From positions 100,367 through 164,366 of the forward strand of contig NZ_QXGS01000007.1 in NCBI RefSeq assembly GCF_003604215.1: a stretch of 64,000 nt of DNA, in the 5' to 3' direction. The DNA comes from Teichococcus vastitatis. Lineage in GTDB: Bacteria; Pseudomonadota; Alphaproteobacteria; Acetobacterales; Acetobacteraceae. The translations under genes were made by a program, and so were the position numbers. Below are positions 44,107 through 52,536 of the stretch, one piece after another. Position 1 is the stretch's first letter. Each line of letters begins with the position of its first letter. The notes beneath the pieces are model-generated. The model saw only the letters and a list, made by a program, of their open reading frames with translations, did no database searches and was not told the origin of the DNA.

Positions 44107-46053
44107 TCAGGCCGACTGCTTGACGCGCATGTACCATTCGACAAGCCGGCGCACCTGGCGCTCCGTGTAGCCGCGGGAGACCATGCGCTCGACGAAATCG
44201 CTGTGCTTGCGCTCGGTCTCGCCATCCTTCTTCGAGCCGAAGCTGATGACCGGCAGCAGGTCCTCGACCTGGGAGAACATCCGCTTCTCGATCACGTCGC
44301 GGATCTTCTCGTAGGAGGTCCAGGACGGATTGCGCCCGCCATTGCTGGCCCTGGTACGTAACGCGAACTTGACCACTTCGTTGCGGAAGTCTTTCGGGTT
44401 GGCGATGCCCGCCGGCTTTTCGATCTTGGTCAGCTCCGCGTTCAGCAGGTCGCGGTTCATCATCTGCCCGGTGTCGGGATCCTTGAAGTCCAGGTCCTCG
44501 ATCCAGGCATCCGCGTAGTCGAGATAGCGGTCGAACAGGTTCTGGCCGTAGTCATGGTAGCTTTCCAGATAGGCCTTCTGGATCTCGTTGCCGATGAACT
44601 CCGCGTAGCGCGAAGCCAGTTCCGACTTGATGGCGGTCAGGTAGCTTTGTTCCACCTCAGGCGGGAACTGCTCGCGTTTGATCGATTGTTCCAGCACGTA
44701 CATCAGGTGCACCGGGTCGGCCGCCACTTCCGTCGGGTCGTGGTTGAAGGTGGCCGAGAGCACCTTGAAGGCGAAGCGGGTGGAAATGCCGTCCATCCCC
44801 TCATCGACACCGGCGGTGTCGCGATACTCCTGCATCGTCTTCACCTTGGGGTCCATCTCGCGGATGTTTTCCCCGTCATAGACGCGCATCTTGATGAAGG
44901 GCCGGGAATTGGCATGCGGCTTCAGCCGCGACAGCACGGCGAAGCGCGCCAGCATCTCCAGCGTGTGCGGCGCGCAGGGCGCTTCCGCCAGGGCCGAGGA
45001 GCGGATCAGCTTCTCATAGATCTTGGTTTCCTCCGTGACGCGGAGGCAGTACGGCACCTTCACCACCGAGACGCGATCGAGGAAGGCCTCGTTGGTGCGA
45101 TTGTTGCGGAAGCTCTGCCACTCCGCCTCGTTGGAATGCGCCAGGATCACGCCGTTGAACGGAATGGCGCCGATGTTCTCGGTGCCGACGTAATTGCCCT
45201 CCTGCGTCGCGGTCAGCAGCGGGTGCAGCATCTTGATCGGCGCCTTGAACATCTCGACAAATTCGAGAAGCCCCTGGTTGGCGCGGTTCAGCCCGCCGGA
45301 GAAGCCGTAGGCGTCCGGGTCGTTCTGGCTGAAGGTTTCCAGCTGCCGGATGTCGACCTTGCCGACCAGGGCGGACACGTCCTGGTTGTTGTCGTCGCCC
45401 GGCTCCGTCTTGGCGATGGCGATCTGCCGGCGGCGGGAGGGATACAGCTTCACCACCCGGAAGCGCTGCAGGTCGCCGTCGAACTCGTCCAGCCGCTTCA
45501 GCGCCCAGGGGCTGGCCAGCCCGGTCATGTAGCGCACCGGGATGTTGTATTTCTCGGCCACGGCCGGGCCCATGCTCTCGGGATCGAACAGGCCGAGCGG
45601 GCTCTCGAAGACCGGGCTGACCTCCTTGCCGGCTTTCAATACATAGATCGGCTCCTGCTCCATCAGGGCCTTCAGCCGCTCGCCGAGCGAGGATTTGCCG
45701 CCGCCCACCGGGCCGAGCAGGTAGAGGATCTGCTTGCGCTCCTCGAGCCCCTGCGCCGCGTGGCGGAAGAAGCCGACGATGCGTTCGATGGTGTCTTCCA
45801 TGCCGTGGAACTCGGCAAAGGCCGGGTACACGCGGATGGTGCGGTTGAGGAAGATGCGGCCGAGCCGCGCATCCTTGGCGGTGTTGATGGTTTCCGGCTC
45901 GCCAATGGCGCGCAGCATGCGCTCGGCGGCCGAAGCGTAGCAGCCGGGGTCCGTCCGGCATTGTTCAAGGTAGTCCGCGAGGCTCATCTCGACCTCGCGC
46001 CGCTGCTCCCGCATCGCGCTGTGAAGGGAGAAGATGTCGTCAAGCTGGGCCAT
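44107..46053 (-). CDS. prkA: PrkA serine protein kinase / AAA+ protein
   Basis: 648 residues from the ATG at 46053 (MAQLDDIFSLHSAM); the frame continues upstream but without similarity. P-loop LLGPVGGGKSSL (~residue 100-112), Walker B-type GLLEFVEMFKAPIKMLHPLLT, and the C-terminal kinase region typical of PrkA/YeaG. It phosphorylates targets under nitrogen or other starvation and works with YeaH and SpoVR. First gene of the operon. Confidence 0.95.
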   Translation of the reverse strand: MAQLDDIFSLHSAMREQRREVEMSLADYLEQCRTDPGCYASAAERMLRAIGEPETINTAKDARLGRIFLNRTIRVYPAFAEFHGMEDTIERIVGFFRHAAQGLEERKQILYLLGPVGGGKSSLGERLKALMEQEPIYVLKAGKEVSPVFESPLGLFDPESMGPAVAEKYNIPVRYMTGLASPWALKRLDEFDGDLQRFRVVKLYPSRRRQIAIAKTEPGDDNNQDVSALVGKVDIRQLETFSQNDPDAYGFSGGLNRANQGLLEFVEMFKAPIKMLHPLLTATQEGNYVGTENIGAIPFNGVILAHSNEAEWQSFRNNRTNEAFLDRVSVVKVPYCLRVTEETKIYEKLIRSSALAEAPCAPHTLEMLARFAVLSRLKPHANSRPFIKMRVYDGENIREMDPKVKTMQEYRDTAGVDEGMDGISTRFAFKVLSATFNHDPTEVAADPVHLMYVLEQSIKREQFPPEVEQSYLTAIKSELASRYAEFIGNEIQKAYLESYHDYGQNLFDRYLDYADAWIEDLDFKDPDTGQMMNRDLLNAELTKIEKPAGIANPKDFRNEVVKFALRTRASNGGRNPSWTSYEKIRDVIEKRMFSQVEDLLPVISFGSKKDGETERKHSDFVERMVSRGYTERQVRRLVEWYMRVKQSA

Positions 46054-46529
46054 TCGCGCTCCTGGCTTGCCTCTCGGGCGTGAAGGGCGCTTCCCGTTCT
46101 TGGGGCGCCGGCGCTCCACGCAGCCAGTGTCCGACTTGCGGCCTGCAAAAGTCACGAGAATCATCGCTGCGAGAGCGAAAAAAAATCGTGTCAAAGAGTG
46201 AGGAAACAGTAACAAACCAAGGAGATGCTGCCGGCAGAGGCCGCCGCGAACAGCCCGGGCGACTCGATCACCGGAGCCTCGTCCCGACAACGCCCACGAC
46301 CCTTCCGCCGGCGCTGTTTTCCAGCCGTGCAGCCCTTGCCGCAGGCCCGTGGAGCCGCCTTCTCGCACGCCCTGTGCCGGCCTGAACGGGCGCCGCATGA
46401 CCCGGCGCCGCGCCTTCGCTCCGGAAGGCCAGGCAGGATCGAGAGGGCAAAACCGGGAGGGCAGGACTTTGCAGCCCGCGCCGCGCTGCCCTAAGCATCC
46501 TCCAGCGACTGGACATTCGGGGAACCGGC
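46054..46529. other. 476-bp intergenic region upstream of prkA and MerR gene
   Basis: No convincing gene. It must contain promoters for prkA (minus) and the MerR gene (plus). It includes an A-run with TTTGACA-like text on the minus strand around 46180-46195, but no matching -10. I searched by eye for sigma-54 (TGGCAC-N5-TTGC) and EcfG-type elements and found none. Confidence 0.4.
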
Positions 46530-46985
46530 ATGCACCACAGCATCGGGGAACTGGCGCGGCGAACCGGGGTGAAGGCCACCACCATCCGCTGGTACGAGGC
46601 GGAAGGGCTGTTGCCCCCGCCCGGCCGCAGCGAAGGCGGCCACCGGCAATATGATGCGGATCACCTGCGCCGCCTCGGCTTCATCCGCCACGCCCGGGAG
46701 CTGGGCTTCGCGATGCCGGCGATCCGCGCGCTGCTGGGCCTGGCCGGAAAGCCGCGCGAGGATTGCGCCGCCATCCACGCCCTGGCCACCGACCAGATCG
46801 CCGCCATCGATTTCCGGCTGCGCCGCCTTCAGGCGCTGCGCGCCGAGCTGGCGGAGATGGCCCAGTCCTGCCAGGGCGGTCCCGCCGGCGATTGCCGCAT
46901 CCTGGAAACCCTGGCCGATTTCGGGCACGGCCATTGCCACCACCATGAGCACGGCCCTGCGGAGCCTGCCCTCCCGCCGGGCTGA
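46530..46985 (+). CDS. MerR-family metal-responsive regulator (ZntR/CadR-like)
   Basis: 151 residues. MerR winged-helix GELARRTGVKATTIRWYEAEGLL, dimer helix, then metal-type Cys at about 79, 114 and 122 (EDCAAI, QSCQGG, GDCRIL), as in ZntR/PbrR/CadR. A tail of GHGHCHHHEHG adds Cys and His beyond the usual loop. It would bind Zn, Cd, Pb or Co and activate an efflux gene, but no efflux gene is adjacent: the next gene is the ATPase on the opposite strand. Target unknown. Confidence 0.82.
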   Translation: MHHSIGELARRTGVKATTIRWYEAEGLLPPPGRSEGGHRQYDADHLRRLGFIRHARELGFAMPAIRALLGLAGKPREDCAAIHALATDQIAAIDFRLRRLQALRAELAEMAQSCQGGPAGDCRILETLADFGHGHCHHHEHGPAEPALPPG

Positions 46986-47002
46986 CGCCAGAAGGGCTCG
47001 CC

Positions 47003-50000
47003 TCAGGCCAGTTCCTGCAGATGCAGCGTCCCGTCCGGCAGCGCCACCCGCGCCACCTCCACCAGATGGCGATGATGCGTCAGCAGGATCACCTGGGTGG
47101 TCTGGCTGAGTCGGCACAAGGCGCGAAAGGCGGCGGCGGCACGCGCATCGTCGAAGCTCTGCAGGATGTCGTCGCCGAGAAAGGGCAGGGGCGTCGCCGT
47201 TGCCGCGTGGTCCTCGATGGCGATCAGCCGCAGCGCCAGAAACAGCTGGTCACGCGTGCCTTCCGACAAGGCGTCGACCCCGGCCTCCTCGCCCTCCGGT
47301 GCGGCGCGGCGAACCATCAAGTGGGCCACGCCCTTGTCATCCTCCCGTGCCACCAGGGAGGGATAGGCGCCATCGGTCAGCGCCGCGAACACGCCGCCGA
47401 TGCGTCGCAGCAGCGCATCATCCCCCGCCTGCTGCACCTGCCCCATGGCGGCGCCGAGCAGCGAACGGGCAGCCTGCAGCAGCACCGCTTCCTCCAGCAG
47501 CTGACCGAGCCGGGCCAGCGCCGCCTGCTCATCCGCCGCGGCCTCGCGCGCCGCGCCATCCTGGCTCAGGCGCTGCATCTCGGCCTCGGCGCGGGCACAG
47601 TCCTGCGCCGCCTCCTCCGCCGCGCGCTGCGCCGCGTCGCCGGCCGCGCGGGCGTCCGCCAGGGCCAACTCCAGCACGTCCGGCGGTTGCGCCGCCTGCT
47701 CGGCGCGCAACGTCGGCAGGTCCAGCCCGTCGCCATCCGCCAGGAGCTCGGCCAGCGCCGTGTCCCGCGCCGCCACGCGGGCCGCCCGCTCCGCCGACAA
47801 GGCCAGGCGTGCCAGTGCCGCATCGGGATCGGCCGCGCCCGCCTCGGCCAGGGCGCGGCGCAGCGCCGCGGCGCAGTTCTCCGCCTCCAGCGTCAGGGTC
47901 GCGGCACTGCGGGCCGCCTTCTCCGCCTGCTGCTGCAAAGTATCGCGACGGGATTGCAGCGCCTGTTCGGCCTGCAGCCGCGCGCCGAGGCGACGGGCGG
48001 CGAGCACCGGGTCCGCCGGCTCCGCCTCGCCCAGCTCGGCGCACAGGGTGCGGCAGCTGGCCTCGAAGCTCGCCAGCTCCGCCTGCAGCGCCGTGCCGCG
48101 CACCCGCAGTGCCGCCGCGCCCTGCAAAAGCGGCCCCAGCTGCCCGAGCAGGTCCAGCACCGCGGCGCCGTCATCCGGGCTTTCCTGCGGCGGGCGGCCG
48201 AGGGCTGACTGCACGCTGCGCCATTCCGCCTGCCAGGCCAGGAGGCGCCTGCGTTGCGATGCCGCCTCCTGCTCGGCTTCGGCCAGCGCCTGCCGGCGAT
48301 CGGCCAGAAGGCGCTGCTGCTGCGCGCGCGCATTGTCGGCGGCGCGGCCGGCGCGCAGCGCCGCTTCGGCGCGGTCAAGCGCCACCACCAGCGGCGCCGG
48401 CACCGGCTCTCCCAGGGCGGCACACAGGCGCAGCGCGCCGGCCGCCTGCCGTTCCGCGCGCTCGGCGGCGGCGGCGCGCTGCCGGTCCAGCATCTCGGCG
48501 GCATCCAGCGCGGCCTCGCGGGCCGCCAACGCGGCCTGCAACGCCGCCGGAGGGATGGCGGCCTCCAGCTGCAGCGCATGCAGCGCGGTGCCCCACGCCT
48601 GGTTCGCGGCCTCCGCCGCCTGGGATGCGGCATCGCGGTGCCGCAGGGCCGCCGCGTGTTCCGCCCGGTCGCGGGCCAGGGTGGCGGCCAGCACCTCGGC
48701 ATCGCGCAGCCGGGTGGCTTCGGCGAAGCGCAGGTCGGCGATACGGTCGGCTTCCGCCACCAGCACCTCGAAGGCCGTGGCCTCGGCCGGGCCCGCTTCC
48801 GCGCGGCGCAGGCGAAGCCAGCTTTCCTGCCGGCGGTTCCGCGCCGCGGCCAGGGCGGCGGCGTCGGGCAGGGTGCCGGCGGCCTCCAGCGCCGCGCGGC
48901 GCGCTTCGCTCCCGGCAAGGTTTTCGGAGCATTGCGCCAGCACCGCTTCGGCCTGTCGCAAGGCGGCCTCGGCCTCGGCCATCGCGGAACCCAGCCGCAA
49001 CAGCGCGTCACCGGGCGGCAGGGGCAGGGCGCGCAGCATGCCGGCGCTGCGCCAGGCGGCGGGCAGGCGGGCGGCGCGGCTGGTCCAGGCGGCCTCGGCC
49101 TCGGCCACGGCACGGCTTTCGCGGGCCATCAGGATGGCGGGGTCGCCTTCGGCGCGCAGCGTCGCCACCAGCATTTCCAGCGCCTCCAGGTCCCGCGGCG
49201 GCGGCAGCGCGGCAAGGGCGGCCTCAGCCTCGCGCAGCAGGTCGCGCTGGCGCTGCAGAAGCTGAGGCGCACGCGCTTCCGCCTCCGCCAGCGATGCGTG
49301 CTCGCGCAGCAGGCGCCGCGCCTTGTCCAGCAGCCATTGGGGCGGCAGCAGCGCTGCCACGTCGGCATCATCCGCCACGCCCAGGGCACGCAGCCTGTCG
49401 CGCAGCCGGGCTTCGCCGTCGCGCTGCTCCTGGCGCAGGGCAGGCAGATCCTGCCGCGCCCTTTCGGCCGTGCCGGCGGCATCGCGCAGCGCGGCGATCC
49501 GGTCGGCGCGGCCGAGCCAGGCGACGTCGGGCGCCAGCTCCGCAGCCTCGGCCAGCAGGTGCCGATGCTGCCGCGCCGCTTCCTCGGCGCCGCGCGCCGC
49601 CTGCGCCGCCTGCTCGCGCGCCGCTTGCAGACGGCCGGCGAGATCCTCCGGCAGCACCGGCGCGTCCGGATGCGCCGCCAGCCACGCCTCGGCCGCGTCG
49701 TGCCGGCGCAGCGCGGGGGCCAGGCGCCGCAGCCGTTCCAGCCGGCGCAGCGCGGCGGCGGCGGCAGCGGCGGCGGCGCGGGCGGCCGACCGGCGCCTGC
49801 TGGCCTCGGCGAGCAGGCGTTCCCGCTCCCGCCATTGCGCCGGACGCAGCAGGCTGCCACGCAGCGCAGTCTGGCTGGAGCGGAGCTGATCCAGCGCCTC
49901 ATAGAAGGGGCGCTGCGCCGCCTTGCGGGTGGGCGCCAGCTTGTCGCGTGCCGCCGCCAGTTCCTGGCCCAGGGCGCGCGCCTGGCGCAGCCCGCCGGCC

Positions 50001-50452
50001 GCCTGCAGCAGCGCCTCGGCCAGGGCGCCGCCGGAGGCCAGCAGCCCGGCGCCGCCTTCGCGCAGCAGCGCGGTGTCGAGGGCGAAGAGCCGCTCCAGCA
50101 GGGGTCGGTCGGCACCGCCGAGCAGGCCCGGCAACAGGGCGGGATCGAGCGGCGCGTCATCCGGGCCGAGCAGCGTGCCGGCACGCCCCTTGCGGCGGGT
50201 GAAGCCGAAGCGGCTGCCGTCCGGCGCCACGCCCTCGGCGGCGATCTGCATGCCGGCATAGCCGTGGCGGAAGCCCATCGGCGTTTGCGCGCCGATGCCG
50301 AACAACAGGTCGCCCAGCGCGCCGCGCAGCACCGACTTGCCGGCGCCGTTCGGCGCCAGCACCAGGTTGACGCGGCCGGGCGCCGGGTCGAGGCGCAGCG
50401 ACGCGTCGGCGAAGGGACCGTATTGCCGCAATTGCAGGCGGGTCAGCCGCAT
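47003..50452 (-). CDS. YhaN/SbcC-like SMC-type ATPase
   Basis: 1,149 residues. N-terminal Walker A region NLVLAPNGAGKSVLRGAL, where the first glycine of G-x4-GK is Ala. A long Ala/Arg/Glu-rich coiled coil spans ~170-980, and the C-terminal half-site has the signature ALSEGTRDQLFLALRLIAIE, Walker B-like LPFLGDDILQSFDD and the switch VILLTHHRHLVEVA. It would form the dimeric ATPase arm of a nuclease complex with the phosphoesterase, whose stop lies 1 bp before its ATG. The MerR gene converges at the other end. Likely roles are repair of broken or hairpin DNA. Confidence 0.85.
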   Translation of the reverse strand: MRLTRLQLRQYGPFADASLRLDPAPGRVNLVLAPNGAGKSVLRGALGDLLFGIGAQTPMGFRHGYAGMQIAAEGVAPDGSRFGFTRRKGRAGTLLGPDDAPLDPALLPGLLGGADRPLLERLFALDTALLREGGAGLLASGGALAEALLQAAGGLRQARALGQELAAARDKLAPTRKAAQRPFYEALDQLRSSQTALRGSLLRPAQWRERERLLAEASRRRSAARAAAAAAAAALRRLERLRRLAPALRRHDAAEAWLAAHPDAPVLPEDLAGRLQAAREQAAQAARGAEEAARQHRHLLAEAAELAPDVAWLGRADRIAALRDAAGTAERARQDLPALRQEQRDGEARLRDRLRALGVADDADVAALLPPQWLLDKARRLLREHASLAEAEARAPQLLQRQRDLLREAEAALAALPPPRDLEALEMLVATLRAEGDPAILMARESRAVAEAEAAWTSRAARLPAAWRSAGMLRALPLPPGDALLRLGSAMAEAEAALRQAEAVLAQCSENLAGSEARRAALEAAGTLPDAAALAAARNRRQESWLRLRRAEAGPAEATAFEVLVAEADRIADLRFAEATRLRDAEVLAATLARDRAEHAAALRHRDAASQAAEAANQAWGTALHALQLEAAIPPAALQAALAAREAALDAAEMLDRQRAAAAERAERQAAGALRLCAALGEPVPAPLVVALDRAEAALRAGRAADNARAQQQRLLADRRQALAEAEQEAASQRRRLLAWQAEWRSVQSALGRPPQESPDDGAAVLDLLGQLGPLLQGAAALRVRGTALQAELASFEASCRTLCAELGEAEPADPVLAARRLGARLQAEQALQSRRDTLQQQAEKAARSAATLTLEAENCAAALRRALAEAGAADPDAALARLALSAERAARVAARDTALAELLADGDGLDLPTLRAEQAAQPPDVLELALADARAAGDAAQRAAEEAAQDCARAEAEMQRLSQDGAAREAAADEQAALARLGQLLEEAVLLQAARSLLGAAMGQVQQAGDDALLRRIGGVFAALTDGAYPSLVAREDDKGVAHLMVRRAAPEGEEAGVDALSEGTRDQLFLALRLIAIEDHAATATPLPFLGDDILQSFDDARAAAAFRALCRLSQTTQVILLTHHRHLVEVARVALPDGTLHLQELA

Positions 50453-50453
50453 C

Positions 50454-51710
50454 TCAATCCTCGGCCAGCCGGGTCAACAGCAGGTCGCGCGCGCGGTCGA
50501 GCCATTCGGCGCCGAGCCGGCCGTCCGCCGCCTGCACCGCCGGATGATCGGGACCCAGCGCATCGCGCAGCCCCGGCGCGCGGGACAGCAGCTGCGCGGC
50601 ATAGTCGGCCAGCTCCTCCAGCGCCTCGGGCGGCGGCGCGGCGATCGCCGCCAGCAGCCGCCCGGCGGCATCCGAGCGCGCCACCGGCATGGCCGCCGGG
50701 CGGGTGTCGAGGCGCACCGCCTCGATCCAGAAATCCTCCTCCGACGCCGCTTCCAGCGCGGCGGCGCGCAGCCGCCCCAGGGTGCCGGCGCGGTCGCGCG
50801 ACAGGGTGGCATGCGCGGCGGTGGCGCCGAACAATTCCAGCCGCAGCGCCAGCAGGCGGCCTCCGGCGGCATCCACCGCCTCGCCCACCGCGCGCAGCAC
50901 GCGGTCCAGCACGGCGCCGTCATCCGCCGCGCCGGCGCAATCCACCAGCACGCGCTGCCAGCGCACCACATCCAGCGTCCGGTGCTCCACGGCGACGACA
51001 TGGTTGTCGCGCACCGTGACCAGGCTGGCGCCCTTGGCGCCGGCCTCGTTGATGTGGCGGCCCTGGAGGTTGCCGGGAAACACGATCCAGGGATCGCGCA
51101 GCACCTCTTCCCGCGTGTGGATATGGCCGAGCGCCCAATAGTCGTAGCCGTGCCGCGCCAGCTGCTCCACGGTGCAGGGCGCGTAGGAGGCGTGGCCCGG
51201 GCGGCCGGTGGCGGCGGTGTGCAGCAGCGCCAGGTTGAACAGGCCGGCACGCGGCGCCGGGTAGCTCATGGCGATGTTGTCGGTGATGTCGCGGCTGGCG
51301 AAGCTTTGCCCGTGCAGCACCACGCCGTGCTGCTCCAGCACCAGCGATTCCGGACGGCGGGTGGAGAGCAGGGTGGCGCCTTCCGGCAGCCGCAGGTCGC
51401 GGGTGATCTGGCTTTCGGCGTCGTGGTTGCCGCGGATGGCGACCACGCGGATGCCGGCCCGCGTCAGCTTCGCCAGGGCGGCGACCAGCGCCTGGCCGGT
51501 GCGGAAATCCGACCAGTCGCCATCATACAGGTCGCCGGCGATCACCACGAAATCCACCTTCTCCTCGATGGCGAGGTCCACCAGGGCCGACAATGCTTCC
51601 CGGCTGGCGCCACGGATGCGGGCGGCGGGAGCGGACAGATCGGCATCGAGGCCGCGCAACGGACTGTCCAGGTGCAAGTCGGCGGCGTGCAGAAAGCGGA
51701 AGCTGGGCAA
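50454..51710 (-). CDS. YhaO/SbcD-like DNA repair metallophosphoesterase
   Basis: The family begins at FRFLHAADLHLDSPLRGL, so I place the start at the TTG at 51710 (418 residues; AAAGGA 12 nt upstream). ATG 51815 and 51914 are alternatives that add unconserved residues. Phosphoesterase motifs: A-D-L-H-L-D, VVIAGDLYDGDW, IRGNHDAE, and YWALGHIHTREE for the two-metal (Mn) site. C-terminal ~150 residues are the capping region. It is co-transcribed with the ATPase to form an SbcCD/Mre11-Rad50-like pair. Confidence 0.82.
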   Translation of the reverse strand: MPSFRFLHAADLHLDSPLRGLDADLSAPAARIRGASREALSALVDLAIEEKVDFVVIAGDLYDGDWSDFRTGQALVAALAKLTRAGIRVVAIRGNHDAESQITRDLRLPEGATLLSTRRPESLVLEQHGVVLHGQSFASRDITDNIAMSYPAPRAGLFNLALLHTAATGRPGHASYAPCTVEQLARHGYDYWALGHIHTREEVLRDPWIVFPGNLQGRHINEAGAKGASLVTVRDNHVVAVEHRTLDVVRWQRVLVDCAGAADDGAVLDRVLRAVGEAVDAAGGRLLALRLELFGATAAHATLSRDRAGTLGRLRAAALEAASEEDFWIEAVRLDTRPAAMPVARSDAAGRLLAAIAAPPPEALEELADYAAQLLSRAPGLRDALGPDHPAVQAADGRLGAEWLDRARDLLLTRLAED

Positions 51711-51866
51711 GGGAGCTTGGTGATCCTTTGGGATCAGCGGGTTAGCACGCGTGCAGGGTCGGGGGAAAGCACGCGCGACAATGGCGGCGGCGGTTTCGGC
51801 GGCTGTGAGCTTCATCCGGAGCGCGCTGCCGCGACGGGCGGGTTGTGACTCCTGGAGAAAACCCAT

Positions 51867-51894
51867 CAAGATATATCTTGAACGGCGATATATC
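51867..51894. promoter_or_regulatory. Tandem GATATATC palindromes, probable PadR/YqjI operator
   Basis: CAAGATATATCTTG (51867-51880) is a perfect 14-bp palindrome. CGATATATCTCG (51886-51897) is a near copy with the same GATATATC core at 51887-51894, centred 17 bp later. A third CATATCGG half follows at about 51901. The block ends 16 bp before the PadR-type ATG, where autorepression would act, and is 157 bp from the phosphoesterase start. Confidence 0.75.
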
Positions 51895-51912
51895 TCGATC
51901 CATATCGGCTGC

Positions 51913-52515
51913 ATGAGACATCATCGGAGCGGCCATCACGGCCATGCTTTCAACACCCCTGGGGATCTGTTCTGGCGGCAGGGCGGCGGGCATCGCCGGC
52001 ATCATCATCCGCAGGAGCGCCATCAAGGAGGCGGCCGTGGCGGCGGCCATCGCGGCGGGCGGCTGTTCGACCACGGGGAGCTGCGCCTGCTAGTGCTGGC
52101 CATGCTCGCGGACGCGCCGCGCCACGGCTACGAGCTGATCAAGGCGATCGAGGAGCGCATGGGGGGCAGCTACAGCCCGAGTCCCGGCGTCATCTACCCC
52201 ATGCTTTCCTGGCTGGAGGACATGGACTACGCGGTGGTCGAGGCCGAGGCGGCCGGGCGCAAGCGCTACCGGCTGACGGCCGAAGGGGAGACCTTCCTGG
52301 CCGGCAACCGCGCCGCGGTGGACACGCTGTTCGCCCGCATCGGCTCCGGCGGGGAAGGCGGCCGCGGCGGCGTGCCGGCGCCGGTGGTTCGGGCGATGGA
52401 GAACCTCAAGGTGGCGCTGCGCCTGCGGCTGCGGCAGGGACCGCTCGACCAGGCCACCGCCGAGGGCATCGCGGCGGCGCTGGACGCGGCGGCCCAGGCC
52501 GTGGAGCGGAGCTGA
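51913..52515 (+). CDS. yqjI: YqjI-like PadR-family metal-responsive repressor
   Basis: 200 residues from the ATG at 51913. The N-terminal ~50 residues are His/Gly/Arg-rich (HHRSGHHGHAF, GGGHRRHHHPQ, GGGHRGGRLFDHGELRL), and the DNA-binding domain continues with LADAPRHGYELIKAIEERMGG, SPSPGVIYPMLSWLEDM and GRKRYRLTAEG. The layout matches E. coli YqjI, a nickel-responsive repressor with a metal-binding extension. No yqjH-like ferric reductase is adjacent, so only autoregulation and perhaps the divergent nuclease operon are supported targets. Confidence 0.85.
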   Translation: MRHHRSGHHGHAFNTPGDLFWRQGGGHRRHHHPQERHQGGGRGGGHRGGRLFDHGELRLLVLAMLADAPRHGYELIKAIEERMGGSYSPSPGVIYPMLSWLEDMDYAVVEAEAAGRKRYRLTAEGETFLAGNRAAVDTLFARIGSGGEGGRGGVPAPVVRAMENLKVALRLRLRQGPLDQATAEGIAAALDAAAQAVERS

Positions 52516-52536
52516 GCGCTCCGCCCGGGACCCACG

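Noticed and set aside
47200-50202. A 1,000-codon open frame on the plus strand.
   Set aside because: It is antisense to the coiled-coil ATPase and consists of Pro/Arg/Ala low complexity, typical of GC-rich shadow frames.
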